Part shown: positions 62,998 to 64,000 of the stretch, piece by piece
Numbering within the stretch: position 1 is the stretch's first letter
How the letters are laid out: each line of letters opens with the position of its first letter
From: DAISKN01 sp963716925
GTDB taxonomy: Bacteria; Acidobacteriota; Vicinamibacteria; Marinacidobacterales; SMYC01
Length of the DNA stretch: 64,000 bases
Direction: 5' to 3'
Assembly: GCA_963716925.1 (NCBI GenBank)
Contig: CAVQUX010000010.1
Location: 806,001 to 870,000, forward strand
The notes under the pieces: generated by a model
Database searches by the model: none
Told to the model about the DNA's origin: nothing
The model's input: the letters and a program-made list of their open reading frames with translations, nothing else
Program-made: the position numbers and the translations under genes

Positions 62998-64000
62998 ATG
63001 AGACGCATCCTCCTCGCGCTCGCGCTCCTGCCGTCCGCCGAATCCTTCGCGCAGGAGCAGCCGGTCGCCGTCTTGGGCGCCACGATTCTCACGGGAACGG
63101 GAGAAACCGTCGAGAACGGAACGCTGGTCTTCCGCGGAGGAAAGATCGAGTCGATCGCAGCCGGGTCGCCCGCTCCCGCGGGTGCATCGACCATCGACGG
63201 CAAGGGACTTTTTCTCACTCCGGGCTTCATCGACGCCTACTCCGGGTTCGGAATCCAGGGGGACGACGCGGATCGGGAGAACCTGCTCGCTCCCGGGCGC
63301 GACGTTCTCGAGCGCTTCGAGCTCCCGGACGATCCCCTCTGGCTGCGGAGCGGAGTGACCTCGACGTACGTGGCTCCCGGAGGGGAGAACCTTCTCGGGG
63401 GCTACGGCGCCGTGGTGAAGCTCACCGGTGCCGTGGTTCGGGAGCATGCGGCCCTCGCCGCGTCCTTCGGGGAGAGCGCGCTCAATGCCTTCGAGACCTT
63501 CGACGTCCCTACCACCCGTCAAGGCATGGTAGGTCTTCTCCGCCAGACGTTCATTCGCGCGCGGGAAGACACACTCGAAGGCGTTGGGGGGGCTTCGATC
63601 GGCGCCGTGCTGGCGAAGGAGATCCCGCTCCACGCTCTCGTCAATACCCCGGACGACATCCTGACCGCTATTCGCTTCGCGAAGGAGTTCGACGTTCGCC
63701 TGGTGCTCGTTTCCGCGATGGGCGGGCACGAGGTCGCAGCTCACGTCGCCGCGGCCGCGGTGCCGGTCATCGTCGCCCCCAGCATCATCGGAATCGGCGA
63801 CGGCGGACCGTACGAGGGATTCGCCCATAGTCCCGCGAACGCCGCGCGGCTCCGGAGCGCCGGAGTCACCGTGGCCCTCGCGACCTTCGCCCGCGGCGGA
63901 CGATCGGTAGCGCTCGAAGGAGTCGTGGCGAAGGCCCATGGCCTTTCGATGGATTCCGCCCTCGCGGCGGTCACCCGCGATGCCGCCGTTATCCTCGGAG
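62998..64000 (+). CDS. Second exported amidohydrolase-like protein (3' truncated by window edge)
   Basis: From ATG 62998, signal peptide MRRILLALALLPSAESFAQ, open to the window end (334 codons visible). It shows the family's beta-sandwich start (VAVLGATILTGTGETVENGT) and the strand before the metal site, LTPGFIDAYSGFGIQG. Where active enzymes have HxH this one has no His, so it probably lacks the usual binuclear metal site or uses another activity. Acidobacterial genomes often carry such a degenerate copy next to a normal one, as here. Five bases separate it from the upstream gene. Confidence 0.82.
   Translation, partial: MRRILLALALLPSAESFAQEQPVAVLGATILTGTGETVENGTLVFRGGKIESIAAGSPAPAGASTIDGKGLFLTPGFIDAYSGFGIQGDDADRENLLAPGRDVLERFELPDDPLWLRSGVTSTYVAPGGENLLGGYGAVVKLTGAVVREHAALAASFGESALNAFETFDVPTTRQGMVGLLRQTFIRAREDTLEGVGGASIGAVLAKEIPLHALVNTPDDILTAIRFAKEFDVRLVLVSAMGGHEVAAHVAAAAVPVIVAPSIIGIGDGGPYEGFAHSPANAARLRSAGVTVALATFARGGRSVALEGVVAKAHGLSMDSALAAVTRDAAVILG

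Noticed and set aside
1..64000. CRISPR array, tRNA, rRNA, IS element or prophage
   Set aside because: No short regularly spaced repeats, cloverleaf-like sequences, rRNA, transposase or phage structural genes were recognised anywhere in the window.

Overview
This is a GC-rich, densely packed chromosomal window from a Gram-negative, most likely a member of the Acidobacteriota. That placement is an inference from gene families. The window holds a TonB-dependent outer-membrane receptor, an 'ADOP'-type orphan MacB/FtsX permease, FecR plus Trp-rich DUF6600-like architecture, a CadC-type winged helix fused to a STAND ATPase and a WD40 propeller, a secreted PQQ propeller enzyme, a Tat-exported aldo/keto reductase and paired exported amidohydrolases. 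No rRNA, tRNA, CRISPR array, integrase or IS transposase was seen.

Layout. 0-7 kb: receptor C-terminus, sulfite-oxidase-like molybdoenzyme, GNAT acetyltransferase, a CHAT-like/NACHT-like/HEAT protein whose CHAT catalytic residues look lost, and an exported creatininase-family protein. 6.7-11.4 kb (minus strand): heat-shock operon dnaK-dnaJ-hspR followed by a DnaC-like loader and a hotdog thioesterase. 11.6-17.1 kb: FecR/DUF6600 protein, SppA, DUF4388/TPR protein. 17.1-25.1 kb: class II (B12) ribonucleotide reductase behind a long leader, a lone E1-alpha dehydrogenase subunit, MtaB, a response regulator and an exported M24 peptidase. 25.1-33 kb: SIS isomerase and PfkB kinase pair, aldo/keto reductase, NUDIX, PQQ enzyme, Mpo1-like protein, and the Leloir pair galT-galK. 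33-43 kb: DHH phosphoesterase, NfeD, FxsA, a lipoprotein, a PAS-GGDEF-EAL protein, a barrel protein, two secreted proteins of unknown function, a tRNA-binding protein and a broken ADOP permease.

43.2-57.2 kb looks like one sugar-salvage locus split by a later insertion. On the plus strand lie a second GalT, an inositol-monophosphatase-like enzyme and a kinase closely resembling plant L-arabinokinase. On the minus strand lie a GH127 beta-L-arabinofuranosidase and a TIM-barrel hydrolase-like gene. Between them sits a segment of about 7 kb (CadC-STAND-WD40 pseudogene, HExxH protein, protein kinase remnant, sulfatase) bounded by 90-bp direct repeats that are 91% identical. Each repeat copy carries the overlapping 3' ends of the kinase and the GH127 gene, as expected if the segment was inserted at that junction. 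57.2-64 kb: exported M48 and M20 peptidases, gamma-glutamyltransferase and two exported amidohydrolases, the last cut by the window edge.

Two cautions. At least ten small indels and one in-frame stop interrupt otherwise well-conserved genes between 27 and 60 kb. Several lie in short homopolymers or dinucleotide runs, so sequencing error must be excluded before any gene is called dead. TTG starts are common here and are often fused to the previous stop as TTGA, so gene starts differ from simple ATG-based predictions.
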